Part shown: positions 8,675 through 18,449 of the stretch, piece after piece
How the letters are laid out: each line of letters begins with the position of its first letter
How positions within the stretch are numbered: the first letter of the stretch is position 1
DNA from: Larkinella sp. C7
Lineage (GTDB): Bacteria > Bacteroidota > Bacteroidia > Cytophagales > Spirosomataceae
Assembly (NCBI RefSeq): GCF_006149005.1
Contig: NZ_VBSL01000006.1
Location: forward strand, 426,872-490,871
Reading direction: 5' to 3'
Length of the DNA stretch: 64,000 nucleotides
Notes under the pieces: generated by a model
The model's database searches: none
The model's input: only the letters and a program-made list of their open reading frames with translations
What the model was told of the DNA's origin: nothing
Translations under genes and position numbers: made by a program

Positions 8675-9577
8675 CTACTTCACGATACCCCGGTAAGGCA
8701 CATTGATGGCGATGTTACCCTTCCATTTTTTGGGAATTGGTTTGCCCACCAGCCAGTGTATGGCATTGATGGTCAGTCGCTGAACGCTTTCCTGTTGAAA
8801 ATCTTCGGGGTGTCCGAGGGTGGTGAAGAAAACTTTCGCATTGGCTTTGTTTTTCCACGTCCAGGCAACCGGGTTATCAATGGCCGGTTTGTCCGGGTTG
8901 ACCGATTTGCCCATCAGCAGGAGCGTCGCATCCTTCGGGGGATAGTCCGGCCGCACCCGGTAGAGCCATGAAGCCGCGTGAAAAGAGGGGGCCACGCCCG
9001 TCAGAATGGGGTTCTTTGCCGCTTCCGGAATGATCGTTACGTCCGTCGTGCTTTCGTGTCCGTAGTGGGTATGCCCTGCCTTTCCCCAACCGGGCGGTGA
9101 GCCAAACGCCCGTTCGCCGAAAGCATTCCATTCCTCCGAAGGATCGCCTTTCGGGAAATTAAAGGCGTGCGTGGACGTCCGGAAACCCATGACCGGTTTT
9201 CCCGACTTGAGGTATTCGTCAATATACTGGAGTTGATCGGGGGGCAACTGCCGCCACCGCAGAAAAAATACCGCCAGATCGGCTTCCCGCAGGGCTTCCA
9301 GACCGGGGATGTTTTTTTCGGCATTCTGGTTCGGAGCCGATTTGATGACTTTGGTCCGGAAGCCATAATTTTTTTCCAATTCGGCTGCAATCAGCGGGAG
9401 GGTTTGTTCACCGCTGTATTCATGGTCGCCCGCAACAAAAACGATATACGGTTTTTCGGCTTTTGCCGGTGATTTCAGTCGGTTGGCGAGGGCTTCGTTT
9501 TCGGCCAGGCTCAGCAAGCCGGCGAGTCCCAGCAGGCCGGAGGTCTGTTGTAAAAAAGCTCTGCGTTTGGTTTTCAT
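8675..9577 (-). CDS. ThuA domain protein with Tat-type signal
   Basis: A 300-residue protein beginning KTKRRAFLQQTSG and a hydrophobic stretch, a twin-arginine export signal. The body is a ThuA-like class I glutamine-amidotransferase fold: GDHEYSGEQ near 50, FFLRWRQLPPDQ, GKPVMGFRTSTHAF, and HPEDFQ near the C-terminus. ThuA homologues act in trehalose and related disaccharide use, but many exported members have no assigned substrate. It precedes the SGNH/propeller/cytochrome c gene. That partnership suggests joint action on a periplasmic sugar, which is inference. Confidence 0.85.
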   Translation of the reverse strand: MKTKRRAFLQQTSGLLGLAGLLSLAENEALANRLKSPAKAEKPYIVFVAGDHEYSGEQTLPLIAAELEKNYGFRTKVIKSAPNQNAEKNIPGLEALREADLAVFFLRWRQLPPDQLQYIDEYLKSGKPVMGFRTSTHAFNFPKGDPSEEWNAFGERAFGSPPGWGKAGHTHYGHESTTDVTIIPEAAKNPILTGVAPSFHAASWLYRVRPDYPPKDATLLLMGKSVNPDKPAIDNPVAWTWKNKANAKVFFTTLGHPEDFQQESVQRLTINAIHWLVGKPIPKKWKGNIAINVPYRGIVK

Positions 9578-9866
9578 GAAGGGTCGGTTTAGGATCCAGG
9601 TTCTAATCTGCCAAATTAAGGAAATTTGGACGCGGATTTACTCGTGGGGGAGATTTTGTGAACCAGGAAACCGTATTTTGGGAACGTGATGGCAGGAAGC
9701 CGACGGTATTTCGACAATAGGCTTATGTACAAAGCGGGAATTCGTTGCGGGTTTTGCCTGGAGGAGAAAAACCGTTCGCTATCTTTTTCAGGAACAGGAT
9801 GGTTTGTGCGGTAAATCGTATGATATTGGCTTGATTTATGACGGTATTTCTACCTAAAATCCGAGT

Positions 9867-10427
9867 ATGAGCGAACGGGAAAAAATGCTGGCCGGGGAAT
9901 GGTATTGGGCCAATGACCCTGAACTGCTGGCGATGCGGGCGCGCGCCCGGGAATTATTCATGCGGTATAACCAAACCCTCAACAGTGAGCAGCCGCTCCG
10001 GGAAGAAATACTGGGGATTCTGCTGGGATCATTTGGCAAAAATCCGGACATTCAGCCGCCTTTCTATTGCGATTATGGCGCTTATATTCATCTGGGCGAC
10101 ACGGTTTTTATCAACTACAACTGCACCATCCTGGATTACTGCCCGGTCACCATTGGCAACAATGTGCTGATCGGCCCCAATGTGAGCCTGTATGCTGCTT
10201 CCCATCCACTACTGGCCAGCCACCGCATTCAGAAGGGATCGGATATTGCGAAACCAATTACGATTGGTAACAACGTCTGGCTGGCCGGCAATGTCGTCGT
10301 TTGTCCGGGTGTAACCATCGGCGACAACACCACCATCGGGGCTGGTAGCATCGTGACGCGGGACATTCCGGCGAATGTGTTTGCCGCCGGTAATCCGTGC
10401 CGGGTGATTCGGGAAATTACGGAATAA
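9867..10427 (+). CDS. Maltose/galactoside O-acetyltransferase-like protein
   Basis: A 186-residue left-handed beta-helix acetyltransferase. The N-terminal maltose-acetyltransferase helix (EREKMLAGEWYWANDPEL) is followed by hexapeptide repeats (ITIGNNVWLAGNV, VTIGDNTTIGAGS) and the C-terminal GNPCRVIRE signature. The catalytic His is probably H113 in YAASHPL. It transfers acetyl from acetyl-CoA to a sugar hydroxyl. Length and order are typical of the Maa/LacA/NodL group; the true acceptor cannot be told. The ABC ATPase follows 22 nt downstream on the same strand, but no functional link is obvious. Confidence 0.9.
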   Translation: MSEREKMLAGEWYWANDPELLAMRARARELFMRYNQTLNSEQPLREEILGILLGSFGKNPDIQPPFYCDYGAYIHLGDTVFINYNCTILDYCPVTIGNNVLIGPNVSLYAASHPLLASHRIQKGSDIAKPITIGNNVWLAGNVVVCPGVTIGDNTTIGAGSIVTRDIPANVFAAGNPCRVIREITE

Positions 10428-10449
10428 GCTGATTCTTAACCCTGTTCCT

Positions 10450-11406
10450 ATGATTGCTGTTCGCCACCTTACCAAGCAATACCCGACGCACCTGGCCGTC
10501 GATGACGTCTCCTTCGAAGTGGGCGCGCGCGAAACGCTGGTGCTGCTGGGAACCAGCGGTTCCGGCAAAACCACCACGCTGAAGATGATCAACCGGCTGA
10601 TTGAGCCGACATCGGGTGTCATTGAGGTGAACGGGGTTGCGATCGGCGAGCGGAAACTTCACGAACTCCGGCGGGAAATTGGCTACGTGATTCAGGAAAC
10701 CGGCCTGTTTCCGCATTACACCATTGGCGAAAACATCGCCCTGGTGCCGAGGTTGTTGCAGTGGGACGAACGAAAAATTCAGGACCGGATTCGGGAACTG
10801 ATGGCGATGCTCCGCCTGCCCGAAACTTTCCTCAAAGCCTATCCCAGCCAGCTCAGTGGTGGACAACGGCAGCGGGTGGGACTGGCCCGGGCGCTGGCGG
10901 CTCAACCGTCGATTCTGCTGATGGACGAACCACTGGGTGCGCTCGATCCCGTTACCCGGAGTGCCATTCGCCGGGAATTCCGAAATCTGGAAGAAATACG
11001 CCAGAAAACCATCGTTTTGGTAACCCACGACATCCGGGAAGCGTTCGAACTCGGCGACCGGGTGGCGTTGATGGACGGTGGCCGCATCCAGCAGATCGGA
11101 ACGCCCCGCGAACTGCTCCTGCGGCCGGTCAATGAATTTGTCCGCAAATTTTTCGCCGACCAGTGGCTGTCGCTTCAGTTGCACGCCTTTTCGCTCCAGG
11201 ATTTATCGCCCTATCTGCCCGACGAAGCCACTTCGCCCCCCGAAGCGCGGCTTTTTCCGGCCCACACCCAACTGGCCGATGTCATGAGCGAACTGTCCGG
11301 TCCCAACTCCATTGTTTTCCAGTCCAATCACCGGTTTATAACCGTACAGTCGGCTACCATCTGGCCCGCACTGGGGCAGTTGCTCCAGAATCAATCCGTA
11401 TCGTAA
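10450..11406 (+). CDS. ABC transporter ATP-binding protein, OpuCA-like
   Basis: A 318-residue ATPase with Walker A GTSGSGKT (34-41), Q-loop (IQETGLF, 81-87), signature LSGGQ (135-139), Walker B ILLMDEP (155-161) and a THD H-loop. This sequence type belongs to the glycine betaine/proline/choline importers. After about residue 235 there is only a roughly 80-residue tail rather than the usual full CBS pair, so ionic-strength gating via CBS domains is probably absent or reduced. The permease/binding fusion starts 12 nt downstream, giving a two-gene operon that would form a complete importer. Confidence 0.92.
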   Translation: MIAVRHLTKQYPTHLAVDDVSFEVGARETLVLLGTSGSGKTTTLKMINRLIEPTSGVIEVNGVAIGERKLHELRREIGYVIQETGLFPHYTIGENIALVPRLLQWDERKIQDRIRELMAMLRLPETFLKAYPSQLSGGQRQRVGLARALAAQPSILLMDEPLGALDPVTRSAIRREFRNLEEIRQKTIVLVTHDIREAFELGDRVALMDGGRIQQIGTPRELLLRPVNEFVRKFFADQWLSLQLHAFSLQDLSPYLPDEATSPPEARLFPAHTQLADVMSELSGPNSIVFQSNHRFITVQSATIWPALGQLLQNQSVS

Positions 11407-11418
11407 ACCGTACCGACC

Positions 11419-12978
11419 GTGCAGGAATTTTTCGAATTCGTTGTTGAACATGCGGATAAACTGGCCGAACAAACGCTGACCCACATCGGCCTGACGTTCC
11501 TGTCACTGTGCATCGCACTGATCATCGGCATCCCGCTGGGTGTGCTGATTACGTTCCGCCCCCGCATCGTCGGCGTCGTTCTGGGATCGGTGGGCGTGCT
11601 GCAAACCATTCCGAGCATTGCCTTGCTGGGGTTTATGATTCCGCTGCTGGGGATTGGGCCGGGACCGGCCATTGTCGCCCTGTTCCTGTATGCCCTGCTG
11701 CCCATTGTTCAGAACACTTACGTGGGCATTCGGGAAGTGAGTCCGGCGCTGAAAGAAGCCGCGCGGGGCATGGGACTCACACCCTGGCAGGTGCTGATGC
11801 GGCTGGAGTTTCCGTTAGCCTTGCCGGTTATTTTTGCCGGCATCCGCACGGCCACGGTCATCAATGTCGGCGTCGCGACGCTGGCGGCTTACCTCGCGGC
11901 TGGCGGACTGGGGGAGTTTATTTTCGGCGGTATTGCCCTGAACAACACCAACATGATCCTGGCCGGCACCATTCCTTCGGCCCTGCTGGCGATTCTGCTG
12001 GACGCCGGGCTGGCCCGTTTGCAGAAGCTGCGCGGTTTGGGCCGCTATCGCGTCATGGCGGTTTTCTTCCTGCTCGTCCCGGTTCTGTCGTCGTTCTATC
12101 TGGTGCCGGGCGCGGGTCGCCCGACATTGCGTGCCGGTTTTGCGCACGAATTCTACGGGCGGGCTGACGGCTATCCGGCACTGCTTCGGACGTATAACCT
12201 GCATCTGGCGTCGCGGCTGATTGACCAGAATCTGATGTATGAAGCCGTTCGCACCGATCTGGTGGACATCATCAGCGGATATTCAACCGACGGGCGCATC
12301 AAGGCCTTCAATCTGCGGACGCTGACGGACGACAAACACGCGTTTCCGCCCTACGAAGCGGCTTTGGTCGTTCGGCAGAATACCTTGAAACAGCACCCGG
12401 AACTGCAACCCACGCTGGATTTGCTGGCCGGGCAGCTTTCGGATTCGTCCATGACCGAATTGAACTACCAGGTCGATCACCTGCACCAATCGCCAGCCGC
12501 CGTGGCGCGGCAGTTTCTGACCAGCGCCGGATTGCTTCGGAAACCGGATGGACAGAAGCGGCAGGGGAAGATTGTGATTGGCGCCATGATCTTTACGGAG
12601 CAGTATATTCTGGCCGAAATCGTGCGGCAATTGGTCGAAAACCGGACGGCGCTGGAGGTGATTACCAAAACCGGTCTGGGCGGCACCAAAATCTGCTTCG
12701 ATGCCCTGATCGCCGGGGATCTTGATCTCTATCCGGAATACACCGGCACCGGTTTGCTGGTCATCCTGCAACCTCCGTTAGTGGTATCCGACACGTTGCA
12801 AGTAAGCACCAAAGCGGTTTATCAGTACGTCAGCCAGGAGTTTGACCGGAAATACCAGTTAAGCTGGTTGAAACCGCTGGGCTTCAACAATACTTACGCC
12901 CTGATGATGCGCGAGGCACAAGCAGAACAGTTGGGCATCCGGACCAATTCGGAGTTGAAGCAGTATCTGGACCGGTGA
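11419..12978 (+). CDS. Glycine betaine/choline-type ABC permease fused to a circularly permuted substrate-binding domain (copy 2)
   Basis: This 519-residue paralogue has exactly the same length and architecture as the protein at 517-2076: permease 1-200, extra membrane segment 209-228, then the binding domain with its second half (HEFYGRADGYPAL, YSTDGRIKA, FPPYEAA, TELNYQVD) before its first half (IGAMIFTEQYI, YPEYTGTG, LGFNNTYAL). The start is GTG at 11419, aligned with the ATG of copy 1. It lies 12 nt behind the ATPase and should be translated with it. The linker between the swapped halves (LLRKPDGQKRQG) differs from copy 1, while the flanking blocks are strongly conserved. Confidence 0.9.
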   Translation: MQEFFEFVVEHADKLAEQTLTHIGLTFLSLCIALIIGIPLGVLITFRPRIVGVVLGSVGVLQTIPSIALLGFMIPLLGIGPGPAIVALFLYALLPIVQNTYVGIREVSPALKEAARGMGLTPWQVLMRLEFPLALPVIFAGIRTATVINVGVATLAAYLAAGGLGEFIFGGIALNNTNMILAGTIPSALLAILLDAGLARLQKLRGLGRYRVMAVFFLLVPVLSSFYLVPGAGRPTLRAGFAHEFYGRADGYPALLRTYNLHLASRLIDQNLMYEAVRTDLVDIISGYSTDGRIKAFNLRTLTDDKHAFPPYEAALVVRQNTLKQHPELQPTLDLLAGQLSDSSMTELNYQVDHLHQSPAAVARQFLTSAGLLRKPDGQKRQGKIVIGAMIFTEQYILAEIVRQLVENRTALEVITKTGLGGTKICFDALIAGDLDLYPEYTGTGLLVILQPPLVVSDTLQVSTKAVYQYVSQEFDRKYQLSWLKPLGFNNTYALMMREAQAEQLGIRTNSELKQYLDR

Positions 12979-13024
12979 TTTCAGTCTCATTAATATATTC
13001 CGATTGATGTAGCGGAAAGATGCC

Positions 13025-14710
13025 CTACTTCCCGCTATCCGCCGGTACTTTATTCCCCGGTTTTGTTCCAAATCTATTCCCGAAAAAATCGCCCGGATTC
13101 CAGGTGGGGCGCTCCGGATGCTGGGCGGTCAGATAACCGATCAGAAACTGGAGTTGGGCGTGTTTGGCGGCCGCATTGAAGTCGAATGGCTGGTCGATTT
13201 CGTCCTGGGGAGAATGGTAGATCGTCGCCCGCCAGTCGAGGTTCAGCTTCAGGCCGTCAACTTGCGGGTTGCCCGAATCCGTCCCGCTTTTGACATAAAT
13301 CGCCGGAATGCCCTGCCGGACAAAGCTGAAATGATCGCTGCGCATGAACACCACCTGCTCCGGCATGGGATCTTTGGCCACCTTCACGCCCAGAAAGGAC
13401 GCTGCGGTATTGACCGCCTTCGCCATGCTGGAATGCTCGTAGCCATACGGCACTATGTCGACCAGCGGATGAAAGAAAAACGGCATATCCAGACACAGGT
13501 TGGCCACCATCGATTCTTTCGGAACCGTCGGGTTGCTGGCGAAATAATCGGAACCCAACAGCCCCATTTCCTCCGCCGTGACGCCCACAAACAGAATCGA
13601 ACGCTTGGGCTTCGTTGGCAATGACGCATACATCCGGGCCGCTTCGAGGTTGATGCCGACGCCCGACGCGTTGTCGTGTGCGCCGTTGTAAATGGAGTCG
13701 CCTTTGACGGGTCGGCCAATGCCGAGGTGATCGAGGTGCGAAACGTACACGACGTATTCGTTCTTCAGAACCGGGTCGGTTCCGGGCAGCACACCGACCA
13801 CATTATACCCGGCAATGTCGCCCCCGGATTGGGTTTCGGTTTTCATCCGAACCGAAAAATTGAGCGGAAACGTTTGTGGAATGCTCTTGTTGGCAGCCGC
13901 GATGACATCCGCCAATGCGTGGCCGGATTCACTAAAAATCGTCCGCGCCGTTGAATCGCCCAGCGAAGCAACGCCTTTCAGTTCCGGGAAAACCCGTTGC
14001 GGTTTGCCGTCTTTGTCCAGCCAGCGGTAGGTGCCTTGTCGGGCGCGTGGGGCCGAGGCTTCCATGCGGTTGCGGACGTCGGTAGGCAGGCTGAACGAGA
14101 TCACACCAACCGCACCGTGGGCAGCCGCATTCTCCAGCTTGGCCGAACCGTGATACGCCCGCTGGTTGGACGGAAAAGCCGCCGGAGCGCCGTTGAAATA
14201 GGCCACAATTTTGCCTTTGACGTCAATATTTTTATAATCGTCGTAGTTCAGATCGGGGGCTGTGACGCCAAAACCGACGAAAACAACGGGCGCAGTAACC
14301 TCACTTTTTTCGCTGCCATATACCGGGGCCAACATGTAGTTCTTTCCGAAGTTCAACGTTTGTTCGCCCTTCTTGCCGATCAGCGTCAGCGAGCTGTTTT
14401 CTTCGTTTACCCGCCACTGGCGCAGCGGGACTTTCTGTAAGTACGTCTGGTTATCGCCCGCCGGTTGCAGGCCGAGGGCTTCAAACTGCGAAATCACGTA
14501 ATTGGCCGCCAGCCGGTAGCCGCGCGTTCCCGGCTTTCGGCCTTCCATGGCGTCGTCGGCCAGGAAGCGCATGTGGGCGCGGATGGCTTCCGGTTTTACG
14601 GACTGAACAGCGGTTTGGGCGTCGGCCGGAATGCCGGATTTGGCCTTATCCTGAGCGGAAACGATGGAAAGACTGAGGAGGAAGAAGTTTAGGGTTAAGG
14701 CGGTTTTCAT
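13025..14710 (-). CDS. M28 family metallopeptidase, secreted
   Basis: A 561-residue exported aminopeptidase-like protein. The Met at 14710 is chosen because it starts a clean signal peptide (KTALTLNFFLLSLSIVSAQ). A PA-type insert lies at about 130-300 (VVFVGFGVTAP, AAAHGAVGVISF). The di-zinc site of M28 follows: SHLDHLG, GAHDNASG, TAEEMG, LCLDMP and the C-terminal HSPQDEID. All five metal-ligand positions are present, so activity is expected. It is the last gene of the minus-strand run that begins at 22002, 61 nt after the SDR gene. Its link to that pathway may be only positional. Confidence 0.9.
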   Translation of the reverse strand: MKTALTLNFFLLSLSIVSAQDKAKSGIPADAQTAVQSVKPEAIRAHMRFLADDAMEGRKPGTRGYRLAANYVISQFEALGLQPAGDNQTYLQKVPLRQWRVNEENSSLTLIGKKGEQTLNFGKNYMLAPVYGSEKSEVTAPVVFVGFGVTAPDLNYDDYKNIDVKGKIVAYFNGAPAAFPSNQRAYHGSAKLENAAAHGAVGVISFSLPTDVRNRMEASAPRARQGTYRWLDKDGKPQRVFPELKGVASLGDSTARTIFSESGHALADVIAAANKSIPQTFPLNFSVRMKTETQSGGDIAGYNVVGVLPGTDPVLKNEYVVYVSHLDHLGIGRPVKGDSIYNGAHDNASGVGINLEAARMYASLPTKPKRSILFVGVTAEEMGLLGSDYFASNPTVPKESMVANLCLDMPFFFHPLVDIVPYGYEHSSMAKAVNTAASFLGVKVAKDPMPEQVVFMRSDHFSFVRQGIPAIYVKSGTDSGNPQVDGLKLNLDWRATIYHSPQDEIDQPFDFNAAAKHAQLQFLIGYLTAQHPERPTWNPGDFFGNRFGTKPGNKVPADSGK

Positions 14711-14771
14711 ATCCGGTCGCAAATTTTCAAACAACCAAGATAAGAAGAACCCCATAAAATAACAGAAAATT

Positions 14772-15563
14772 CTACCAGGAAGTCCAGCCACCATCCACCA
14801 TCAGGTTTTGACCCGTCACGTACGATGCGGCATCGGAGAGTAAAAACGCGACCGATCCCGCAATTTCGGGCGACTGTCCGACGCGACCCAGGGGCGTTTT
14901 TTGCGAAAGCCGTTCGACAAACGCCGGCTCGTTCTGTTGCACCGCCGGATTGGGAAATGGGCCGGGCGAAATGCAGTTGCACCGCACGCCCTGCCGACCC
15001 CAATGCACCGCCAGATACCGGGTCATCTGAATAATACCGGCTTTGCCGACACCGTATTCAATCGGATTTTTGTTCATTGGGGCTTCATAGGCGGCAGGAT
15101 CGGGCGACACAGAACCGTACATGCTGGAAAACAGCACCATACTTCCCCGACCCAGCCGGGCCATTTCCTGACCGACTGATCGGGCGATCAAAAACGTGGC
15201 CGTGAGTCCGCCGTGGTTTACGTCGTCAAAATCCTGCTCGGTCAACTCTTCGAGTTTTTTGCCGGTCGAGGCAAAGGCGAGATTGACCAGACCATGAGGG
15301 ACGCCCCGACGCTGGATCTGTTCACTGACAAACGCCTGAATGGCAGTGCCCTGGCGAATGTCGAGCGTGGCCGGGAAAACCTGCGGACCCAATTGGGCGG
15401 AGGTGACAAAGGCGGCCGCGCGGTCGTCCAGATCGGCGCAGAGGACGCTGGCCCCCGCAGCCTGAAGCAAGCGAACCGCGGCCTGACCCAGATAACCGGC
15501 TCCGCCAATGACCCAAATGTCTTTCCCGTTCAGGCCGAATGCATCCGTGAATAAATCCGCCAT
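14772..15563 (-). CDS. SDR family oxidoreductase
   Basis: A 263-residue short-chain dehydrogenase. The nucleotide site is GGAGYLG near residue 20, with an acidic residue after beta-2 (CADLDD) suggesting NAD preference. The catalytic Ser is in LFSSMYGS and the Tyr/Lys pair is in EYGVGKAG, all canonical. The C-terminal VDGG motif is present. It lies one base after the Gfo/Idh gene stop in a tight operon, so the two oxidoreductases may act on the same sugar-like substrate. The substrate is unknown. Confidence 0.9.
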   Translation of the reverse strand: MADLFTDAFGLNGKDIWVIGGAGYLGQAAVRLLQAAGASVLCADLDDRAAAFVTSAQLGPQVFPATLDIRQGTAIQAFVSEQIQRRGVPHGLVNLAFASTGKKLEELTEQDFDDVNHGGLTATFLIARSVGQEMARLGRGSMVLFSSMYGSVSPDPAAYEAPMNKNPIEYGVGKAGIIQMTRYLAVHWGRQGVRCNCISPGPFPNPAVQQNEPAFVERLSQKTPLGRVGQSPEIAGSVAFLLSDAASYVTGQNLMVDGGWTSW

Positions 15564-15564
15564 A

Positions 15565-16509
15565 CTAGGAATTTAAATAAATGATTTTGCCGCCCTGCGA
15601 CAGACTATCCCGGGCCGCCAGCAAGGTTTTGATGATGTTTTCGGTTTTGGCAAATGACAGCCGGGGCTGGTTTTCCTCGACCGACCGGATAAACTCGATC
15701 AGGTTATCCCGGAACATGCCAAACCAGTTTTTGACTTCGATCAGCCGCCAGCCGTCCTTGCCAAACAACGAAATCTGGAACGTCAGGGCAATGTCCATGA
15801 ACAGATGCACCGTCGCCTGCAAACCGTCGGCAAACTCCAGGTACACCACATCTCCGCCGTCGCGCCCGACGTGCCGGACCGAAACAGGCGTCGGATCGTC
15901 CAAGACCATGAACAAGCCTTCGAGCATGTGAACGCCGTACTTGATCCAGTCTTTTTTTCCTACGGACGTGGCAAGTTGCAGTTTTCCCAGCGCGCCGAAC
16001 TCGTTTTTCACCGCCCGCAATTCCGTTGCGTAACGCATGGACGAGCAGGACATAATGAACCTCCCGTTTGCCACCTGTTCCGAAAAGTAGGCCAGATCTT
16101 CCGAGCTGCTGGCCAGCGGTTTATCGACAAAAAGCGGGATGCCCGCTTCGATGAACGGTTTGGCCATGTCGACATGGTTTTCGGGGTCGTCGCGACCCAG
16201 AATCACGGCATCGACCTGCCCGATCAGGTCCGTCATCTGATCGACAACGTGGTCAACCTGAACGGCTTTGGCGATACTTTCCGAAATCGCCCGATCCTGC
16301 GTCCAGACGTGCGTTACCCGCGCCCCCGGAATGCCCAGCAGATCGCGGTTGGCCGTCAGATAGGCCGATACACCGGGATACCCGACCCGATTAATTTCAG
16401 CCGCATCAAAAAAGCCGTTGATGATGGCCGACCAGGAGTACGGATGGGCGTTGCCCGCACTCATTCCAATAATTCCGAGTTTTACCACAGTTTTAAGGGT
16501 TGTATTCAT
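15565..16509 (-). CDS. Gfo/Idh/MocA family oxidoreductase
   Basis: A protein of 314 residues from the preferred Met at 16509 (an alternative lies seven codons upstream). The N-terminal Rossmann strand is [14 protein letters not shown], a loosened dinucleotide loop. The family lysine is in [10 protein letters not shown], equivalent to the EKP motif. The C-terminal half has the alpha/beta sheet with the IEFIRSVEE block. The family oxidises or reduces sugars, inositols and sialic-acid-type compounds with NAD(P). It is in the operon 22002 to 13025, between the HEAT gene and the SDR gene. Confidence 0.85.
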   Translation of the reverse strand: MNTTLKTVVKLGIIGMSAGNAHPYSWSAIINGFFDAAEINRVGYPGVSAYLTANRDLLGIPGARVTHVWTQDRAISESIAKAVQVDHVVDQMTDLIGQVDAVILGRDDPENHVDMAKPFIEAGIPLFVDKPLASSSEDLAYFSEQVANGRFIMSCSSMRYATELRAVKNEFGALGKLQLATSVGKKDWIKYGVHMLEGLFMVLDDPTPVSVRHVGRDGGDVVYLEFADGLQATVHLFMDIALTFQISLFGKDGWRLIEVKNWFGMFRDNLIEFIRSVEENQPRLSFAKTENIIKTLLAARDSLSQGGKIIYLNS

Positions 16510-16541
16510 ATCCCGCCCGTGCGGTTTCAAACGAATGCGTT

Positions 16542-17480
16542 TTATTCTTTTTTCGCGGTAATTTTCAAAATAGCATATGCGGCCCCGGCGCGTACATCGG
16601 CATTTTCGTGTTTCAGCATCGGAACCAAAACCGGCAGGTCGGCCGCAATGCCTTTTTCGGACAGTGCGGTTGCCAGTTCCAGTTGATCACCGAGGGCTGG
16701 GGACGCCTTCGCGGCCAACATTTTGATCCGGAGCAGCCGGTACGGCTCCGACTGCCGGGCCTTCGGCGAAGCCGTCGCCATCGCGGCATGTACCAGATTC
16801 AACTGAAGTCCCGACGAAACCGGCTCCGACAAAGCGGCTTCGGCCAGACGGTTCCATTCGGCGGTGGTGAGTCCTCCCAGACGACGGATGATAAAGGCAC
16901 CCAGTTTTCGGGGGGCGGTTTCTTCCGAGCGGGCGAGGGCCAGATTGAGAAATTTCTGCCGGTTGGCCGGAGCCGATTTCGCATCCGACAAGGTTGCTCC
17001 CCACAAAGTGTAGAGCGACAACGCCCGGTTTTCTCCGGCAATCGCTTTTTGGGCGGCTTCAGCATCGACCGTGGTGGGTGAGATACCGAGTTTGGCCAGG
17101 GTTTCGGCGGCATGGATGCGGTCGGGGCCGTTGGGGTCGGCAAACGCTGCGGCAATCTGATCCGTCCACTTTTTCTTTTCTGCCGGGGTGCTGGCAGCCT
17201 GCGCCAGCACCCGCCAGATGCCGATGCGATACGGTGATTTTTTTTCGAACTGCCGCAGTTCCTCCAGGTACACGTCCTGAACGCCAGCCGGTTCGCCGAT
17301 CCAGAGCAAATACTCGGCCGCGTGCACTTTGATCCATTCCTGTTCGGTCTTCAAAACCGTCCGCAGTTCCTGAAGACACTGGTTTCGTAAGGCATCGGAA
17401 GTGGATTGGGCAGAAACCGGCGTAGAGGCAAAGTCAATCATAAACAGAAAAAAAAATAGCAGGGTTTGGATTTGTTTCAT
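16542..17480 (-). CDS. Secreted HEAT-repeat protein
   Basis: A protein of 312 residues from the Met at 17480, which begins a signal peptide (KQIQTLLFFFLFMIDFASTPVSAQ). The mature part is all-helical with HEAT-like units, for example the block near the C-terminus LPVLVPMLKHENADVRAGAA. No enzymatic motif is seen. The start codon overlaps the stop of the upstream DapA-family gene (ATGA at 17477-17480), which indicates translational coupling. Its role is unknown; a binding or scaffold function in the periplasm would fit HEAT repeats. Confidence 0.8.
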   Translation of the reverse strand: MKQIQTLLFFFLFMIDFASTPVSAQSTSDALRNQCLQELRTVLKTEQEWIKVHAAEYLLWIGEPAGVQDVYLEELRQFEKKSPYRIGIWRVLAQAASTPAEKKKWTDQIAAAFADPNGPDRIHAAETLAKLGISPTTVDAEAAQKAIAGENRALSLYTLWGATLSDAKSAPANRQKFLNLALARSEETAPRKLGAFIIRRLGGLTTAEWNRLAEAALSEPVSSGLQLNLVHAAMATASPKARQSEPYRLLRIKMLAAKASPALGDQLELATALSEKGIAADLPVLVPMLKHENADVRAGAAYAILKITAKKE

Positions 17481-18442
17481 TCGGGAACAAGGGTTGAAAA
17501 AGACGGAATCAATGCCCGTGCTCCGGCTCGGGCTTCCGCCACACCGGACGCTGGAATGGAGCGATACGGCCAGCGCATCCGGCAATCGCCCGACGACCAG
17601 CCGCCCACTGCGGCCAAAAATTTATCACAGGCCGGGTCAGCATACTTCTGGTCGAGGATGTACGGAACGATGTATTCCGTCATGAATTGCTGAATGCGCT
17701 GCTCCCATTCCAGTGCCTGGGGCAGATCGGTTTGCATCAGGTGGTACCAGTCCAGCGCCAGTTGCGGATGCAGGCAGGCGACGTTCGAATACGAACCGTG
17801 GGCGCCTTCCCGAAAACCGGTCGCCAGCCGGTGACCCGGAACAAAGACTGATAACCCGGCCATGTATTCGCGCATCTGCTCGTACCAAACGGCATCCCCA
17901 CCGGCCACTTTAACGCCGATCAACTGCGGCACCGCGTCTTTCAGCCGACCGAATTGAATGGGCGTCAACCGCACTTTGGCGTGGGGCGGGTTGTATAACA
18001 CGATCCGTACATCTGTCGAAACGGCGGCCATTTTCTTCAGAAACGCCATAATTTCGGCTTCGGTAGGTGGAAACCAGTCGGGCAGAATGAGCTGAACGGC
18101 CCCCGGTTCCTGCCGGATCGCCCATTTCAGGCGGTTCAGGGAAATCCAGGGACTCATGTGGCTCACGCCAATCTGAAACGGAAGCCCGGCTTCGCGGCAG
18201 CGTTGGGCGAGCAAACGGTGGATACGCCGGAATTCGGTCTCGGTCTGGTTGTAAAATTCGCCCGCCGTACCGTTGGAATACAACCCATTGACGCCGAACC
18301 CGATGACTCGATCGATTTCCTTTTCCAACCGTTTAAAGTCGATGGAATCATCCGCGTTGATGGGGAGCATCAGCGTGGCCCAGGTGCCGCGAATGTCGGC
18401 GGCTTCAAGCGGGCGGGTTGCGGAAGGCGTATCAACAGGCAT
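17477..18442 (-). CDS. DapA/N-acetylneuraminate lyase family aldolase
   Basis: A protein of 321 residues from the Met at 18442. It is a class I aldolase barrel with the GTAGE loop (59-62), the catalytic Tyr in VLYNPP (Y150) and the Schiff-base Lys in IGVKVAGG (K178). Members cleave or form 2-keto acids with pyruvate (dihydrodipicolinate synthase, N-acetylneuraminate lyase, KDG aldolase). The neighbouring sialidase-fold genes and MFS carrier point to a catabolic 2-keto-3-deoxy acid, not lysine synthesis. No nanE or nanK partner is in the window, so a sialic-acid role is not shown. Confidence 0.85.
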   Translation of the reverse strand: MPVDTPSATRPLEAADIRGTWATLMLPINADDSIDFKRLEKEIDRVIGFGVNGLYSNGTAGEFYNQTETEFRRIHRLLAQRCREAGLPFQIGVSHMSPWISLNRLKWAIRQEPGAVQLILPDWFPPTEAEIMAFLKKMAAVSTDVRIVLYNPPHAKVRLTPIQFGRLKDAVPQLIGVKVAGGDAVWYEQMREYMAGLSVFVPGHRLATGFREGAHGSYSNVACLHPQLALDWYHLMQTDLPQALEWEQRIQQFMTEYIVPYILDQKYADPACDKFLAAVGGWSSGDCRMRWPYRSIPASGVAEARAGARALIPSFSTLVPE

Positions 18443-18449
18443 CGGGCAA

